The notes under the pieces: generated by a model
What the model saw: the letters and a program-made list of their open reading frames with translations, nothing else
Database searches by the model: none
Told to the model about the DNA's origin: nothing
Position numbers and translations under genes: made by a program
Assembly (NCBI GenBank): GCA_013298335.1
Contig: JAAFHI010000102.1
Location: forward strand, 1-8,264
DNA length: 8,264 bases
Direction of reading: 5' to 3'
DNA from: Actinomycetota bacterium
GTDB taxonomy: Bacteria; Acidobacteriota; Blastocatellia; Chloracidobacteriales; Chloracidobacteriaceae
In this document: positions 7,951-8,264 of the stretch, piece by piece
Layout of the letters: every line of letters begins with the position of its first letter
How positions within the stretch are numbered: the first letter of the stretch is position 1

Positions 7951-8198
7951 CGAAGTACCTGTCATGGGTGAGGTGTTCAAACCGGTCGAGGACGATACCG
8001 AGCAGCGAACCACGCTCGAAACGGGCGGACCCGCCACCGTCGTTGACCGGCCTTCAATTGAAAGGGTATGCCCCCAACCTATTTCCCAGGTGACCGTTGC
8101 GCAAGCCGCGCGCGGTCCGATTTTCCGAATATTTCCGGCGGCCACGTCCTGCCGAGGTCACGCCGCCGCCATTTTCGATACGAATGGAAGCCACAACC
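7951..8198. promoter_or_regulatory. Divergent intergenic region between membrane protein and third synthetase
   Basis: These 248 bases have no convincing gene and must hold the promoters of both divergent genes. A possible sigma70-like pair for the + strand is TTGACC (8043-8048) and TATGCC (8067-8072) with 18 bases between; the match is weak. The spacer contains a perfect ten-base palindrome, TTCAATTGAA (8053-8062), that could be an operator. Shorter AT-rich stretches such as TTTTCCGAATATTTCC (8121-8136) stand out from the GC-rich background. I saw no clear sigma54 site and no riboswitch. Confidence 0.35.
8186..8190 (+). promoter_or_regulatory. Shine-Dalgarno site of the third synthetase
   Basis: GGAAG lies eight bases before the ATG at 8199 and favours it over the in-frame ATG at 8184, which has no purine-rich site upstream. 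Confidence 0.55.
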
Positions 8199-8264
8199 AT
8201 GACCGTGAACAGCGAATCGCACGCCATCGAATCCATCCTGCACGAATCGCGCCTCTTCCCCCCC
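8199..8264 (+). CDS. acs: N-terminus of an acetyl-CoA synthetase, cut by window edge
   Basis: Only 22 residues are visible, starting MTVNSESHAIESILHESRLF and continuing into prolines. The pattern I-E-S-(I/V)-L-x-E-x-R-(L/V)-F-P-P is the characteristic opening of standard acetate:CoA ligases of about 650 residues, which activate acetate with ATP and CoA in the cytoplasm. The run of C at the window end is the usual Pro-rich stretch of this motif. The start is chosen from GGAAG eight bases upstream; an in-frame ATG at 8184 would add five residues. This is the third ACS-family gene in about 4.6 kb, but it lies beyond a convergent gene and so is probably a separate transcription unit with its own promoter. 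The assignment rests on a short segment, although one that is distinctive for the family. Confidence 0.75.
   Translation, partial: MTVNSESHAIESILHESRLFPP

Noticed and set aside
7951..8145. Longer start for the minus-strand membrane protein (Met at 8145)
   Set aside because: The extra 65 residues are Ser/Thr/Arg-rich and unlike a membrane protein N-terminus or signal peptide, and they would cover most of the divergent promoter region.
8054..8236. Minus-strand frame of 60 codons at the right edge
   Set aside because: It overlaps the start of the third synthetase and has no recognisable features.

Overview
The window looks like part of the chromosome of a GC-rich Gram-negative bacterium. The GC-rich codon usage, a signal-peptide-bearing outer-membrane beta-barrel that ends in phenylalanine, and the gene content all fit this. 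No marker gene fixes the phylum. The mix of a DcaP-like porin, paralogous acyl-CoA synthetases and heptamer-built intergenic repeats makes me think loosely of Acidobacteriota or a neighbouring phylum, but this is a weak guess.

Layout. Four genes run on the + strand in what looks like one transcription unit. They are a 5'-truncated DcaP-like porin (1-1832), an MHS-family major facilitator transporter (1996-3477), a full-length acetyl/propionyl-CoA synthetase-like enzyme (3694-5634), and a shorter AcsA-type acetyl-CoA synthetase (5848-7500). A small four-helix membrane protein of unknown function lies tail-to-tail on the - strand (about 7507-7950), only six bases from the preceding stop. After a 248-base divergent intergenic region, a third acetyl-CoA synthetase gene starts at 8199 and runs off the right edge.

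How the genes fit together. The order porin, inner-membrane carboxylate-type symporter, then acyl-CoA synthetases suggests import of a short organic acid and its activation to a CoA thioester. Active-site residues suggest the synthetases are not redundant. The first has an enlarged acyl pocket (Val to Ala, as in propionyl-CoA synthetases). The second keeps the acetate pocket but has Ala in place of the conserved A8-loop Gly. The third looks like a standard Acs from the few residues visible.

The most unusual content is between the genes. All three same-strand intergenic gaps (163, 216 and 213 bases) are filled by the same architecture: a G-rich short tandem repeat that starts 0 to 5 bases after the stop codon, a loop, and a complementary C-rich tandem repeat ending shortly before the next start. 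In the first two the repeat is a heptamer (AGGGATC / CCTGATC, four units plus three bases on each side). In the third it is an unrelated nonamer (four degenerate AGTCTTGGG units facing fourteen perfect ACTCCCAAG units). The third array runs almost into the start codon of the second synthetase, leaves no Shine-Dalgarno, lies where part of that protein's N-terminal domain would be expected, and keeps the reading frame open from one synthetase to the next apart from a single TAA. I consider these intergenic elements the most likely candidate for something undescribed.
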